64,000 bases of DNA from Streptomyces sp. NBC_01485 (GCF_036227125.1 NZ_CP109435.1:4526001-4590000); one strand, 5' to 3'. Counted from the stretch's first letter, positions 34,951-44,548 are shown. The notes: generated by a model not told the origin, from the sequence alone. Program-made: numbers and translations.

Positions 34951-36837
34951 TTGAGGTACCTGAAAAAGATCAGCTCGGCAGTTTTCGGCCCCGTGCCGAT
35001 TTCCCGAAGCAGGGCGTTAGGGGTATCGGAGAGGTTGGCGGCACTCACAACGCTGTCCTCCGCTCTGGAGTACCTGCACCAGCACCGACACATGGACCCC
35101 GGTGGGCTGAATGACTGGGAGGTTATGAAGAGGACCCCGGAGGCCAAGAGCGTAACTCTCCGCAAGGCCGCGGACATGGTGAGCGGAAAGAAGGTGACGC
35201 TGGCGCTGCATGCAACTCGGGCGGCTGTCAGCATCGGCATGCTATTGCCGGGAAAGTCGCGGTGGCGCGGCGTTGGAAGCCTCTTCCTCAGCGGAACCAA
35301 CTGTCTGATGCAAGCTCGCCACCGTTACGGAACGGATGGGTCGGACCAGGTCGCAAATCTGGTGCAGAGCGTCACCGGTGTGGCTCGGCTGGCAAAGAAG
35401 TCGGAAACTCAGGACGCACTTCTGTGGTACATCGGAATACAGGCGAGCATGTCCTATGCCGTCTCCGGCTGGGTCAAGCTGGTGGGTGACAAATGGCGAG
35501 ACGGAACAGCTCTTCCGGGAGTGATGCGGACGCGGACCTACGGTTCTGAACCGTTCTACCGCCTGACGCTGCGTTATCCGAAGACGTTCAAGGTCGTTCA
35601 GCACAGTACCTTGGCGATGGAGTGCCTCTTCCCGCTCGTCCATGTCGCCAGCGGCCGATTCACCCGCCCGTTCCTGGCTGCTGCCGGCAGTTTTCATGTA
35701 GCCAACGGCTTCATCATGGGGCTCGGGCGATTCATGACTGCGTTCCCTGCGATGCACCCGATGGTCGCGTACACCACGGCGCCCAAGACCCATCCCGCGG
35801 TCGCAGGACGCGACGACCGGGCGGCCAAGGCGGCAGCCCTTCTGCTCGCTGGGGGAATCGCTGCCAGTGTCGTGATCGCGGCTCAGCGCCGGGCGGTGGT
35901 TCTCGAAGGCTGGCCGACCTCCCGGAAGGTCGTGACCCGGCACGGCAATGAGCTGATGTACGAAGCGGGAGGTCCGGAGTCGGATGCTCCGGTCTTGGTG
36001 TTCTGCGCGGGATTGGCCTCCACGTCGGAGCACTTCGCGTGGATCACCGAATGGTTCGCGCACGGCTCGGATCACGCCGTCGTGTCTTACGCACGGGCGG
36101 GCTACGCGGGGAGCCGCCGCCGCAGCAAGGCAACCTACGAGCTGACGGAGTCGGTCGACGACCTGGAAGACCTGGTACGCGCGGTCGTACCGGAGAACCG
36201 CAAGGTGGTGCTGGTCGGGCACTCCCTGGGCGGCGACCTGATCCGGCGAGTCGCCGAGCGTATGCCGGAGCGGCTGGCCGGTCTCGTCTATCTCGATCCG
36301 TCGCACCCCGCGGAACTGCAGCGCTCTGACCGGCAGCGTGCCGGGGCGAAGGACCTTCGAGTCACGCTTACCCACGTGGCCCGCTACGTCCAGCTGGGCA
36401 CGGGGGTTCTGATGAGTCGGCCCGGCTGGGTCGACAGACTGCCCCCGGCCTACCGCGAGAAGGTGTTCGCGCAGTACACCGACGCCCGGCTGTGGGCAGC
36501 GGGCAAACGGGAATGGCTGGCGGTCGAGAAAGAATTCACCGAGTTCACGGGGGCTATCGACCCGGTCACCACACCCGCGTTGATCATCGCCGCGCAGCAG
36601 ACCGTGGACCAGGATCCAGAGCAGTTCCTGCTGTACAACGAGCTGGCTCGGGTCCATCAGAGCCATGGCGAGCGGGATGCGGTCGAAGTCATCGAGGGAG
36701 CCGATCACGACACCATGCTCACCGAGGCGCGCTACGCCCACCAGGCTGCCCGGCTCATGGCCGATTTCCTGGCCGCAGAGCGCCAGCGCGACAGGGCTGA
36801 TGCGATCACCGCTCACGAGGGAGGTGCTGAACGATGA
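34951..36837 (+). CDS. Membrane protein fused to an alpha/beta hydrolase (CypH-like)
   Basis: A 628-residue fusion starting at TTG 34951 with AGGAGGAAT directly upstream. Residues 1-330 are a membrane region of HTTM/carboxylase-like appearance (IQASMSYAVSGWVKLVGDKWRDG, EPFYRLTLRYP). Residues 340-620 are an alpha/beta hydrolase: nucleophile Ser425 in LVGHSLGGDLI, oxyanion region VLVFCAGLAS and His in EGADHDTM. Linaridin clusters contain an essential two-domain protein of this kind (CypH in cypemycin), thought to act in Thr/Ser dehydration or epimerisation. Overlaps the next gene by ATGA. Confidence 0.7.
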   Translation: MRYLKKISSAVFGPVPISRSRALGVSERLAALTTLSSALEYLHQHRHMDPGGLNDWEVMKRTPEAKSVTLRKAADMVSGKKVTLALHATRAAVSIGMLLPGKSRWRGVGSLFLSGTNCLMQARHRYGTDGSDQVANLVQSVTGVARLAKKSETQDALLWYIGIQASMSYAVSGWVKLVGDKWRDGTALPGVMRTRTYGSEPFYRLTLRYPKTFKVVQHSTLAMECLFPLVHVASGRFTRPFLAAAGSFHVANGFIMGLGRFMTAFPAMHPMVAYTTAPKTHPAVAGRDDRAAKAAALLLAGGIAASVVIAAQRRAVVLEGWPTSRKVVTRHGNELMYEAGGPESDAPVLVFCAGLASTSEHFAWITEWFAHGSDHAVVSYARAGYAGSRRRSKATYELTESVDDLEDLVRAVVPENRKVVLVGHSLGGDLIRRVAERMPERLAGLVYLDPSHPAELQRSDRQRAGAKDLRVTLTHVARYVQLGTGVLMSRPGWVDRLPPAYREKVFAQYTDARLWAAGKREWLAVEKEFTEFTGAIDPVTTPALIIAAQQTVDQDPEQFLLYNELARVHQSHGERDAVEVIEGADHDTMLTEARYAHQAARLMADFLAAERQRDRADAITAHEGGAER

Positions 36838-37418
36838 AACCTGCCGCGCTCTTCAAGGACGCGTTCACAGGACCGGGCTCCCTCGCGAGATGGGTGGGAG
36901 CGGGCATGCTGGTGACGACACTCGCCGCGCAGCATCCGCATCTCGTGTTCGACCGTGCTCGCACCAAGGATCTCTTTTCCATGGTGCCGAACTGGAAGTT
37001 CTTCGCCCCGAACCCGGCGGTCCACGACTTCCACTACACCTACCGGACTCTTGATCTGGACGGTGAGACCAGCGAGTGGCGCGAGATCGAGATGATCGCG
37101 TCCCGAAGGCTGTATCAGGCGTTCTGGTTCGCCTCCCGCCGTCCGGAGAAGGCGGTCTTCGACATCTGCACCGCCATCCTGCAGGAGGCGCAGAAAGGCG
37201 GAGTCCGGCAGGCTCAGACGCTGTCCTCCTACCAGCTGCTGGTCGAGTTCGTGCGCCGCACCGTCAGTGAGGAGCAGGACGAGGAGGCAGTGAAGGGATT
37301 CCAGTTCGCGGTCGTCCGGGCCGCCGGGCACGACCGCAGCGAACAGCCGGAGACCCTCTTCGTCTCGCCCTACACGTCGATGAAGACGCCGACACCGCAG
37401 TACCTGGCTGCCGTCTAG
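36834..37418 (+). CDS. Linaridin cluster partner protein (CypL-like by position)
   Basis: A 194-residue protein overlapping the membrane/hydrolase gene (ATGA). It shows one weakly hydrophobic N-terminal segment (WVGAGMLVTTLAAQ) and the motif MVPNWKFFAPNPAVHDFHYTYR, which recurs in proteins encoded next to HTTM-type membrane proteins. No catalytic motif is recognised. Position and coupling fit the second essential protein of linaridin clusters (CypL), which acts with CypH. The name is by analogy, not sequence comparison. Confidence 0.55.
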   Translation: MKPAALFKDAFTGPGSLARWVGAGMLVTTLAAQHPHLVFDRARTKDLFSMVPNWKFFAPNPAVHDFHYTYRTLDLDGETSEWREIEMIASRRLYQAFWFASRRPEKAVFDICTAILQEAQKGGVRQAQTLSSYQLLVEFVRRTVSEEQDEEAVKGFQFAVVRAAGHDRSEQPETLFVSPYTSMKTPTPQYLAAV

Positions 37419-37545
37419 GCGACAGGGTCTGCACGACCACGACGGCGTCACGCGGCGCCCTGCCACCGCGCGGGGCGCCGCATCCCAAGGCCACCCTGAC
37501 TCGGTGTGACCGCCGCCCGGAGCCCGGTAAGGAACAGACACTCAG

Positions 37546-38307
37546 ATGAACGGCAACGTCGACGACATCGGCTACGGCAAGCAGTTCGCCGCCTGGTACG
37601 ACCGCCTTTTCCCCAAAGACGCCAACGCCGTCACCACCGCGGAGACACTCGCCCACCTCCATCCCGACCCTGAGAAGGGCACTCTGGAGTTCGGCGTGGG
37701 CACCGGCCGCATCGCCGTCCCGCTCTCCCAAAAGGTCGGCCGCATCGTCGGCATCGACTCCTCACCGGAGATGCTGGCGCTGCTGGCCGACGATCCCGGA
37801 AGCGTGGACGTCACAGGCGTCCACGCAGACATCCGCTCCTACAGCGACGACCGCGCCTACGCACTCGTGTACGCGGTCTGCGGGGTCCTGTCCATGCTCT
37901 TGACCCCAGAGGACCAGCAGAAGGCTGTACAGCGGGCGGCCGAGCTCCTGGCGCCGGAGGGTCGCCTGGTGATCGAGAGCGGCAACCGGCCGGCCGTCGA
38001 GGCAATGCACGAGGGCCTTGCGCGAACAACTCTGTTCACCCCGTATCCGGAACCTGGCACGGGGCTTCAGACGCACTCGACCCTTCCCCCTGGATCTGAT
38101 CTCTGGCAGTGCTCGCACGTCTGGTACGAAGCTGACGGAACCACCCGCGTGGGAAGTGAACTCGCCCGTCTGACCACTCCGGACGAGGTCGACGCCTACG
38201 CCGTCGCGGCCGGGCTCACTCCCGAAGCCCGATACGCCGACTGGCAATTGTCTCCCTACACCTCCCAGTACCCAATGTTTCTCACCACTTATCGCAAGGG
38301 CGTATGA
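37546..38307 (+). CDS. SAM-dependent methyltransferase (CypM-like)
   Basis: A 253-residue class I methyltransferase. Motif I is LEFGVGTGRIAVPL (47-60), followed by GRIVGIDSSPEML (motif Post I) and YALVYAVCGVLSML. In linaridin clusters the methyltransferase adds two methyl groups to the N-terminal amine of the core; here the free N-termini would be Ala33 or Ser35 of the two precursors. AAGGAA is upstream of the ATG. The assignment of role is by context. Confidence 0.75.
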   Translation: MNGNVDDIGYGKQFAAWYDRLFPKDANAVTTAETLAHLHPDPEKGTLEFGVGTGRIAVPLSQKVGRIVGIDSSPEMLALLADDPGSVDVTGVHADIRSYSDDRAYALVYAVCGVLSMLLTPEDQQKAVQRAAELLAPEGRLVIESGNRPAVEAMHEGLARTTLFTPYPEPGTGLQTHSTLPPGSDLWQCSHVWYEADGTTRVGSELARLTTPDEVDAYAVAAGLTPEARYADWQLSPYTSQYPMFLTTYRKGV

Positions 38308-38355
38308 GTCGGAGCTGAAACGCCTGTCTCCACGCCACGACCAGAGAAAGGAATC

Positions 38356-38535
38356 ATGGTGACAACCCATCGTGTGGTGTCGTTCGTCGTCGCCTTCATC
38401 GTCGCCGTGCCGGTCATGCTGACCGTTTTTCGCGACAGCGGCGAAATCACCAGGGAAACTTGGGCCAAGAGCCTCATCTTCGGCGGCAGCATCGCCGCGA
38501 TAGCCGCGATCGCCTTGGGCAGGAGCAGGCAGTGA
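38356..38535 (+). CDS. Small two-helix membrane protein
   Basis: A 59-residue protein with AGAAAGGAATC before its ATG. Two hydrophobic helices (about 6-25, VVSFVVAFIVAVPVMLTV, and 37-54, AKSLIFGGSIAAIAAIAL) are separated by a short polar loop. Its stop overlaps the ABC transporter GTG (GTGA). It may be an accessory of the exporter or an immunity protein; no family recognised. Confidence 0.7.
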   Translation: MVTTHRVVSFVVAFIVAVPVMLTVFRDSGEITRETWAKSLIFGGSIAAIAAIALGRSRQ

Positions 38536-40253
38536 ATGTATCTGCCGTCGTCCGCCGCCATCGGCTGCTGCTCGGCGCGGGCATCCTGCTGGGCCTGCTG
38601 GGAACGGCTGCAACGCTTCTACAGCCATTGCTCATCGGCGACTTGATCGAAGCGGTAGCCGTGGATGAGCCAACCATGAGGCCGATCCTGCTCCTTGCGG
38701 GGCTCTTCGTCGCAGACGCGCTGCTTGCCGCCACCCACTTCTATCTCATCGGGCGAGCCGGCGAGAACATCGTCTTCGACATGCGCGGCACTCTCACCGG
38801 GCGTCTCCTGCACTCCCGTATCCGGGCCTTCAACCGGCTCGAACACGGCGACGTCTTCACCCGTACCGTCGCCGACACCTCCTTGGCACGCGTCGCGCTC
38901 TCCTCTTCCGTATCCCAGATGATCACCTCCGGATTCGCCGTCGTCGGCTGTGTCGGCGTCATGGCCTGGCTCGACTGGCGGATGCTGCTGGCCACCGCCG
39001 GCTGCCTCGGAGCGGCCTCGGTGATCGGGCTCGGTTTGGCGCGAGCTGTGCGCAAGGCCGCGGTGACGAACCGCGAGGACACCAGCAACTACGGATCGGC
39101 GCTCCTACGGGTGCTGGGCGCCCTCACCACGGTGAAAGCCTCCCGCGCCGAAGAGCGCGAAGCCGAACGCATCGGAGAACTGGCTGATGCCGCGCGGGCC
39201 AGTGGCATCCACGTCACCCGCCTGTCGGCGATGCTGATGCCTGCCATGAACGTTGGCACTCAGGTGTCCCTTGCCGTGGTCATCGCCTGGGGCATGTCCC
39301 GTACAGCCACGGGCGCTCTGCCCATCGAGGACCTCACCGCGTTCATCATGTACCTCTTCTACCTGGTGTCCCCACTGGTGATGCTGTTCATGTCACTCGG
39401 GGAGATCCAACAGGGCCGGGCGGCCATAGACCGGGTCAAGGACCTGGCCCGCATCGAGACCGAGTCCACCGAAGGCGCTCCGGCCTCAACACCCGTCGCG
39501 GAGACGCCCGCCGTCGAATTCGAAGACGTCACGTTCTCCTACAGCGACACCACCGCGCCCGTCCTGACTGGTGTGTCGTTCTCGCTGCCGCGCACCGGCG
39601 TAACCGCCATCGTGGGTCCGTCCGGGGCAGGCAAGACCACACTGTTCCAGCTCATCGAGCGCTTCCAGGTGCCCGACGCAGGCACGGTCCGTCTGGCCGG
39701 CACAGACATAGGCGCTATGCGCCTGGACGAACTGCGGTCCCGAATCGGCCTCGTCGAGCAGGACGCTCCCCTGATGCGCGGGACCATCGGGGAGAATCTC
39801 ACCTACGCTCGCCCTGATGCCACTGCCGCGGACATCGACGAAGTCATCGCCGCGGCTCACCTCGCTGACGTCGTCAGTGCTCTGCCGGACGGCCTGGACA
39901 CCCACCTGGGTGAGGGCGGCATCGGTCTGTCCGGCGGGCAGCGGCAGCGCCTCGCCATCGCCCGCGCCCTGCTCACCCGCCCGGACGTACTGCTCCTGGA
40001 TGAAGCCACCTCCCACCTCGACTCCGATTCCGAGACAGCGCTGCGCGAGGCCATCTCCGCCATCGGTACGCGGTGCCTCGTCCTCACTATCGCCCACCGT
40101 CTCTCCACCACCATCGGCGCGGACCGCATCCTCGTGATCGAGGACGGAAAGCTGCGTGCCACCGGCACCCACACCGAGTTGATGGAGGGCGACACGACGT
40201 ACCAACGCCTCGCCAGCAGGCAGATGACACCCGTCGGGGGAGGCGTGCGGTGA
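38532..40253 (+). CDS. ABC transporter, fused permease and ATPase (peptide exporter)
   Basis: A 573-residue half-transporter of the exporter type. Six membrane helices lie in the first 310 residues (LLLGAGILLGLLGTAATLLQ first). The ATPase part has Walker A GPSGAGKT (362-369), signature LSGGQRQRLAIARALL, Walker B VLLLDEATSHLD and H-loop IAHRLST. No peptidase domain precedes it, so leader removal must occur elsewhere. GTG 38532 overlaps the small membrane gene. It is coupled by GTGA to the oxidoreductase. Corresponds to CypT of cypemycin. Confidence 0.85.
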   Translation: MNVSAVVRRHRLLLGAGILLGLLGTAATLLQPLLIGDLIEAVAVDEPTMRPILLLAGLFVADALLAATHFYLIGRAGENIVFDMRGTLTGRLLHSRIRAFNRLEHGDVFTRTVADTSLARVALSSSVSQMITSGFAVVGCVGVMAWLDWRMLLATAGCLGAASVIGLGLARAVRKAAVTNREDTSNYGSALLRVLGALTTVKASRAEEREAERIGELADAARASGIHVTRLSAMLMPAMNVGTQVSLAVVIAWGMSRTATGALPIEDLTAFIMYLFYLVSPLVMLFMSLGEIQQGRAAIDRVKDLARIETESTEGAPASTPVAETPAVEFEDVTFSYSDTTAPVLTGVSFSLPRTGVTAIVGPSGAGKTTLFQLIERFQVPDAGTVRLAGTDIGAMRLDELRSRIGLVEQDAPLMRGTIGENLTYARPDATAADIDEVIAAAHLADVVSALPDGLDTHLGEGGIGLSGGQRQRLAIARALLTRPDVLLLDEATSHLDSDSETALREAISAIGTRCLVLTIAHRLSTTIGADRILVIEDGKLRATGTHTELMEGDTTYQRLASRQMTPVGGGVR

Positions 40254-41710
40254 CCGACGCCGCGATCGTGGGCACAGGTCCCAATGGGCTGGCCGCCGCT
40301 GTGACCCTCGCCAGAGCCGGCCTCAAAGTCGTGCTGTACGAAAAGGCCGACACGCCTGGTGGTGGTCTGCGCTCGATGTCGCTGTTCGATAGCGCAGTCG
40401 TCCACGACATCTGCTCGGCAGTCCACCCGATGGCCGCCGCCTCCGCGTTCTTCCGGGCATTTGACCTGCCTTCTCGCGGAGTCCGCCTGCTCCAGCCCGA
40501 CATCCCCTACGCACACCCCCTGCCTGGCGGCCACGTGGCGGCAGCCTGGCGCAGCATCGCCCGCACCGCCGAGCACCTCGGTGCTGATGGGCGACGCTGG
40601 ACACGATTACTGGGCCCGCTTGCGGAACGGTCCACCGCCGTAGTTGACCTGTTCCTCTCCGACCAGCGCTCCTTGCCCCGTGACCTCCTCACGCCCGCGT
40701 TCCTGATGCCCCGGGTTCTGGCGCACGCCACGAACCGCACACCGTTCACGACCCCGGAGGCCAAAGCCCTGCTGACAGGTGTGGCCGCCCATGCCGTCGG
40801 AAGACTGCCTTCGCTGGCGTCGGCAGCGGTAGCCCTGCTACTGGCGCACACCGCCCATGCCAGTGGCTGGCCACTTCCGGAAGGCGGAAGCATTCGTATC
40901 GCCGACGCACTCGTCGACGACATCACCGCCCACGGCGGCGCCATTCACACCGGCCACCACGTCAAGGACTTGGCGGAGCTGGGCAATGTACCCCTCGTCC
41001 TCTTGGATGTGAGCCCCAATGAGTTCCTCGCCATCGCCGGCGACCAGCTCCCCACGGCGTATCGCCGAGCTCTGCGCCGCTACCGCTATGGCCCGGGTGC
41101 GGCCAAGGCCGACTTCCTTGTCAGCGAGCCCATCCCGTGGACCAACCCCCTCTTGCGGCAGGCCGGCACAGTGCACCTCGGCGGCACACACGCCGACATC
41201 GTCAGACAGGAGAACGCCACCGCCGCAGGTCAGCAGATACCCGACCCATTCATGCTGGTCGTCGACCCGGCCGTCACCGACCCGACACGAGCCTCCGGCC
41301 GCAAACGCCCGGTGTGGGCATACGCCCACGTGCCCAACAAAGACACCCGCGATCCGGTCGAGATGATCCGTGCACGCATCGAGGAGTACGCCCCCGGGTT
41401 CACGGACACGATCATCGCCTCTCGCGGCCTGTCGGCAGCCCAGTACGAGACGTACAACCCGAATTACGTCGGTGGGGACATCGCCTCCGGCGCTCTGACC
41501 CTGCGCCAGACCCTGGCGCGCCCGACCTTGCGCCGGGATCCGTACTCCACCCCCCTGCCAGGCGTGTACTTGTGCTCGGCCTCAACTCCGCCAGGCCCGT
41601 CCGTCCATGGCATGTGCGGCTACTTCGCCGCGCTCTCTGCGCTCCGACGCCACCACGGCGTCCGGACATCGCCCGACCTCTCCCCGAAGCAGAAGCAGGA
41701 GTTCTTCTAA
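40250..41710 (+). CDS. FAD-dependent oxidoreductase, phytoene-desaturase-like
   Basis: A 486-residue flavoprotein. The N-terminal dinucleotide motif GTGPNGLAAA (8-17) and EKADTPGGGLRS follow the phytoene desaturase/carotenoid isomerase pattern, and the C-terminus has the matching FAD segment GVYLCSASTPPGPSVHGMCG. It overlaps the ABC transporter gene. From memory, oxidoreductases of this family occur in legonaridin-type linaridin clusters. It could desaturate side chains or the backbone; the substrate here is presumably one of the two peptides. Confidence 0.8.
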   Translation: MTDAAIVGTGPNGLAAAVTLARAGLKVVLYEKADTPGGGLRSMSLFDSAVVHDICSAVHPMAAASAFFRAFDLPSRGVRLLQPDIPYAHPLPGGHVAAAWRSIARTAEHLGADGRRWTRLLGPLAERSTAVVDLFLSDQRSLPRDLLTPAFLMPRVLAHATNRTPFTTPEAKALLTGVAAHAVGRLPSLASAAVALLLAHTAHASGWPLPEGGSIRIADALVDDITAHGGAIHTGHHVKDLAELGNVPLVLLDVSPNEFLAIAGDQLPTAYRRALRRYRYGPGAAKADFLVSEPIPWTNPLLRQAGTVHLGGTHADIVRQENATAAGQQIPDPFMLVVDPAVTDPTRASGRKRPVWAYAHVPNKDTRDPVEMIRARIEEYAPGFTDTIIASRGLSAAQYETYNPNYVGGDIASGALTLRQTLARPTLRRDPYSTPLPGVYLCSASTPPGPSVHGMCGYFAALSALRRHHGVRTSPDLSPKQKQEFF

Positions 41711-42150
41711 TGCGCACACACGTCTGGGTAACCCCCGCAGTCCTTGCCACCGGCCTGGCGTTAGCCATCACAGCCCCAGCCTCCGCGAGCGAAGACACGT
41801 CAGCCCGCACTGTCGAGTGGTCGACGGAGTTCGAGACGGCCGCCGCGGCAGGACAGCGGTGGACCGAGCCGGGGAGCTCCGGCTTGACGCGCGACTTGGT
41901 ACTCAGCGGAACGCTCTCCAGCACCGGCGACAACTGTTACTCGCTGTGGACACGGTTCGTGTTCGACCTTGCTCCGGGACCCACCCGCAAGCAAGCCCAG
42001 ATATGCGGTCCCGGAACCGTCGACGTCGACGCACGCCAGGCTTATCGGCCCACCACCACCGGATACCTCACGATCTGCAAGGGCACGGAAAACACCAAGG
42101 AATGCGCCCCGTGGGAGAACGTCACCTGGTGGCCCATCAACCAGAACTGA
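41710..42150 (+). CDS. Secreted protein, function unknown
   Basis: A 146-residue protein whose ATG overlaps the stop of the oxidoreductase gene by one base. The N-terminus is a clear Sec signal (MRTHVWVTPAVLATGLALAI then TAPASA). The mature part has two cysteines in TICKGTENTKECAPW and two others at GDNCYS and AQICGP, so four Cys that may form disulfides. No family recognised. As the last gene of the coupled set it may protect the producer or modify the exported peptide outside the cell. Confidence 0.6.
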   Translation: MRTHVWVTPAVLATGLALAITAPASASEDTSARTVEWSTEFETAAAAGQRWTEPGSSGLTRDLVLSGTLSSTGDNCYSLWTRFVFDLAPGPTRKQAQICGPGTVDVDARQAYRPTTTGYLTICKGTENTKECAPWENVTWWPINQN

Positions 42151-42510
42151 CCTCTTCTTCCCGCCGCGCGTGCTCGGCGAAGTCGGGATCGCTGCAGCCG
42201 AGACAGAGAAGGCTCGGACCCATGGTTGGGACGACTGCCATCAGGCCCCAGACGTTGAACGAGCTGGGGGCGGCCATCCATCGTTTAGGCTTCTTCAGCC
42301 CGCTGTCCGCGCGACTAGCCACACGCGGTGACCTGCGCAACCACGGGAGTTCGGGGCTCATTGGAACGCCCCAAGAAGCCCTTGCCGCAGCCGTCGCTGT
42401 GCGTTGACCAGGCCATTGAGGCCACCTCATCGCCGGACATCTGAGGCGAGGGTCGAGCCCTCGCCAACCAGCAGTGAATCGTCGCAACATCCAATGAACG
42501 AGGTGCACTC
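42151..42510. other. Intergenic region, no gene seen
   Basis: 360 bases between the secreted protein gene and the M23 peptidase gene. No hairpin with T-run and no convincing open frame on either strand. Confidence 0.4.
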
Positions 42511-43335
42511 TTGCTGACGTCCCTGTGGAAACGCCACGGCTTACTCATCGCTGTCGGGGCGCTCTGCATCCTGGTGAACAGTCAGGGCTTGGGGCCGCTG
42601 TGGTACACGGGGGTCGTCCTTCTGGCGCTCGGCGGGTTGATGCGCTGGGGCCTGTGGCGCAATCAGCGTCCGCCGCAAGGACAGACACCGATCCCGGTCG
42701 ATGTGCCCGTCACTGGACGCTGGCGGGCCATCAACGGCCCTGGCACGAAGGTCCCCAGCCACACGCACAGCCATGCGCAAACCTACGCCATCGACCTGAC
42801 ATACCACCCGGCTGCAGAGCCCACGCCGGCATTCCGCTGGCTCTGGCCGCTCGCTAGCCGTCCGCACCAATACCCCGCCTTCGGTAGCCCTGTTCTGGCC
42901 CCCGGCGACGGCGTGGTCGTCACGAGCGCCGACCGTCAGCGCGATCACTTGTCCCGTACTTCGCTGCCTGGCTTCGTCTATCTCTACCTGGAGGGCTTCG
43001 TACGCAGCCTGGGGTGGCCCCGCCACTTATGGGGCAACCACATCATTCTTGATCTCGGCGAGGGCGTCTACGCGGGGTTCGCGCATCTCAAGCGCGGCTC
43101 CCTCCGTGTGGCTGTGGGCGACCAGGTCACCGCAGGTCAGCAGCTCGCCGAGTGCGGAAACTCCGGGAACTCCTCCGAACCCCACCTGCATTTCCAACTC
43201 ATGAGCGGCCCGGACTCCGAGACCTCCTACGGGCTGCCCTTCGAGTGGCGCTACCAGGACGACGACGGCGCCGAACACAACGGAGTGCCCAAGGACGCCG
43301 TCTACTTCACCTCACTCGAGTCCCAGTCTCATTAG
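42511..43335 (+). CDS. M23-family metallopeptidase domain protein
   Basis: A 274-residue protein from TTG 42511 with GAGGTG five bases upstream. Residues 10-45 are hydrophobic and probably anchor the protein in the membrane. The peptidase_M23 (LytM) pattern is visible as HSHAQTYAIDL (first His...Asp), GNHIILDL, YAGFAHLKRGSLRVAVGDQV and HLHFQL. These enzymes cleave peptidoglycan crossbridges or related peptides. It follows the linaridin-type genes without being coupled, so a role in processing is uncertain. Confidence 0.85.
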   Translation: MLTSLWKRHGLLIAVGALCILVNSQGLGPLWYTGVVLLALGGLMRWGLWRNQRPPQGQTPIPVDVPVTGRWRAINGPGTKVPSHTHSHAQTYAIDLTYHPAAEPTPAFRWLWPLASRPHQYPAFGSPVLAPGDGVVVTSADRQRDHLSRTSLPGFVYLYLEGFVRSLGWPRHLWGNHIILDLGEGVYAGFAHLKRGSLRVAVGDQVTAGQQLAECGNSGNSSEPHLHFQLMSGPDSETSYGLPFEWRYQDDDGAEHNGVPKDAVYFTSLESQSH

Positions 43336-43347
43336 TGGTGTTGCCGC

Positions 43348-43482
43348 CTACGCCGGAGGGCGGACGGCGTGGACGCTGATCGTGGGCATGGGCCGGCGGG
43401 CGCGTTCGAGGGTGCGTAGCCGGGTCTCGTGGTCGGCGACATCGTTTCTGAGTTCGGTGAGGCCCTGGCCGATGCCCTGTGG
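43348..43482 (-). pseudogene. Fragment of a coiled-coil protein
   Basis: On the minus strand GIGQGLTELRNDVADHETRL continues into RTLERARRPMPTISVHAV and stops at 43348-43350. It is an amphipathic helix with heptad spacing and has no start upstream. It looks like the C-terminal end of a small phage or plasmid protein. Low certainty. Confidence 0.35.
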
Positions 43483-43634
43483 GGGGCGGATGCCGGCTGA
43501 CGACGGAGCTTTCGTCCGGGACGGCGACCTGGATGCCGGGCAGCGGATTCCGGATGGGCCGCAGACGCCGTGACCTGTCGGGTTGAGTACGCGTACTCAA
43601 CCGCCGTCGTCCCCCTGGATGACAGAGTTGCTCC

Positions 43635-44189
43635 ATGCCCACTTCAACATCCGTCCAGCGCACGGTACTTGTCGGCGCGGCCCTCATTCTGACGCTCGGC
43701 GCCTGCGGTCAGCAGAGGGCCTCGGACTCGGCGGCCGGGGTCGGCTCCAGCGCCTCGCCCAGCGCCCCGGGAGCTTCTCCGTACGTGGAGCCGGGGGCCG
43801 GTGACGGTGCTCCGCACTACAACGAGAACAACGCCTACCGGCGAACGGGCGAGATGTCCCCGGCCCATGAGCGGGATGCCGAGCGGGAGGCCGCCCGTAT
43901 CGAGCCGGTGCTCAAGCGGCTGTGGGAGCAGGGGAAGTGGGACCCCGCGACTGTGCGCGCGGCGCTGCTCAAGCTCGGGTACGAGGAGGGGGACGACGCG
44001 CTGACCGTCCGGGAGATGTTCCGGCGTTTCAAGAACAACGGGTACTACACCCCCGAGGGGGCCATGGTCGGCCTGAGCGTCCACCCCGACGCCTGTGTCA
44101 CCGCGTTCGTGCAGAAGTCCAACTACGGCGTGCGGACCAACGGCCCGTACCTGGAGACAGGCTGCTTCGAGCCTCCCTACGGGCACTGA
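43635..44189 (+). CDS. Lipoprotein, function unknown
   Basis: A 184-residue protein with a lipoprotein signal: MPTSTSVQRTVLVGAALIL then TLGAC, with Cys27 as the likely lipidated residue. A Ser/Ala/Gly-rich tether follows (about 28-55). The mature domain contains WDPATVRAALLKLGYEEGDD and ends GPYLETGCFEPPYGH with two cysteines. It resembles small Streptomyces lipoproteins without known function. Directly downstream lies an LRR gene fragment in another frame. Confidence 0.8.
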   Translation: MPTSTSVQRTVLVGAALILTLGACGQQRASDSAAGVGSSASPSAPGASPYVEPGAGDGAPHYNENNAYRRTGEMSPAHERDAEREAARIEPVLKRLWEQGKWDPATVRAALLKLGYEEGDDALTVREMFRRFKNNGYYTPEGAMVGLSVHPDACVTAFVQKSNYGVRTNGPYLETGCFEPPYGH

Positions 44190-44196
44190 GCGGACC

Positions 44197-44382
44197 GAAG
44201 AAGGGATTGGCCTGCCCCGGCTGCGCCAGTTCGACGTGCGAAGCAACGACCTCACGCGGCTGCCGGACTGGGTCGTCGACATGCCCGCGCTTGAGAAGCT
44301 GGACGTGCGCTGGAACGCCTGCGAGCCCTCGCCGTCGCTGCTGACCGAACTGGAGCGGCGAGGCTGCGTCGTGCTCTTGTAG
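44197..44382 (+). pseudogene. Leucine-rich repeat protein, C-terminal fragment
   Basis: The frame reads LPRLRQFDVRSNDLTRLPDW, VVDMPALEKLDVRWNACEP and ends ELERRGCVVLL. Two LRR units (LxxLDVRxN) and the typical C-terminal cap are present, but no start codon or upstream repeats, so most of the gene is lost. Confidence 0.7.
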
Positions 44383-44548
44383 ACCGGAAAACTGCTGCTC
44401 AGCGGCCCACCGTGCGTGAGCGATGCGTGAGCGGATGATGTGGCAGAGGCCATCACGGCGTGGACTGAGCGAGGAGCGGCACCTGCCTTGACCAGGTGGT
44501 TCCGGACACCGACGAACCGTCCGGAACCACTCGGCAAGCTTTGGCCAG

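Noticed and set aside
42511..43335. M23 peptidase as the leader peptidase of the RiPP cluster
   Set aside because: M23 enzymes act mainly on peptidoglycan-type bonds, and the gene is 360 bases away and not coupled.
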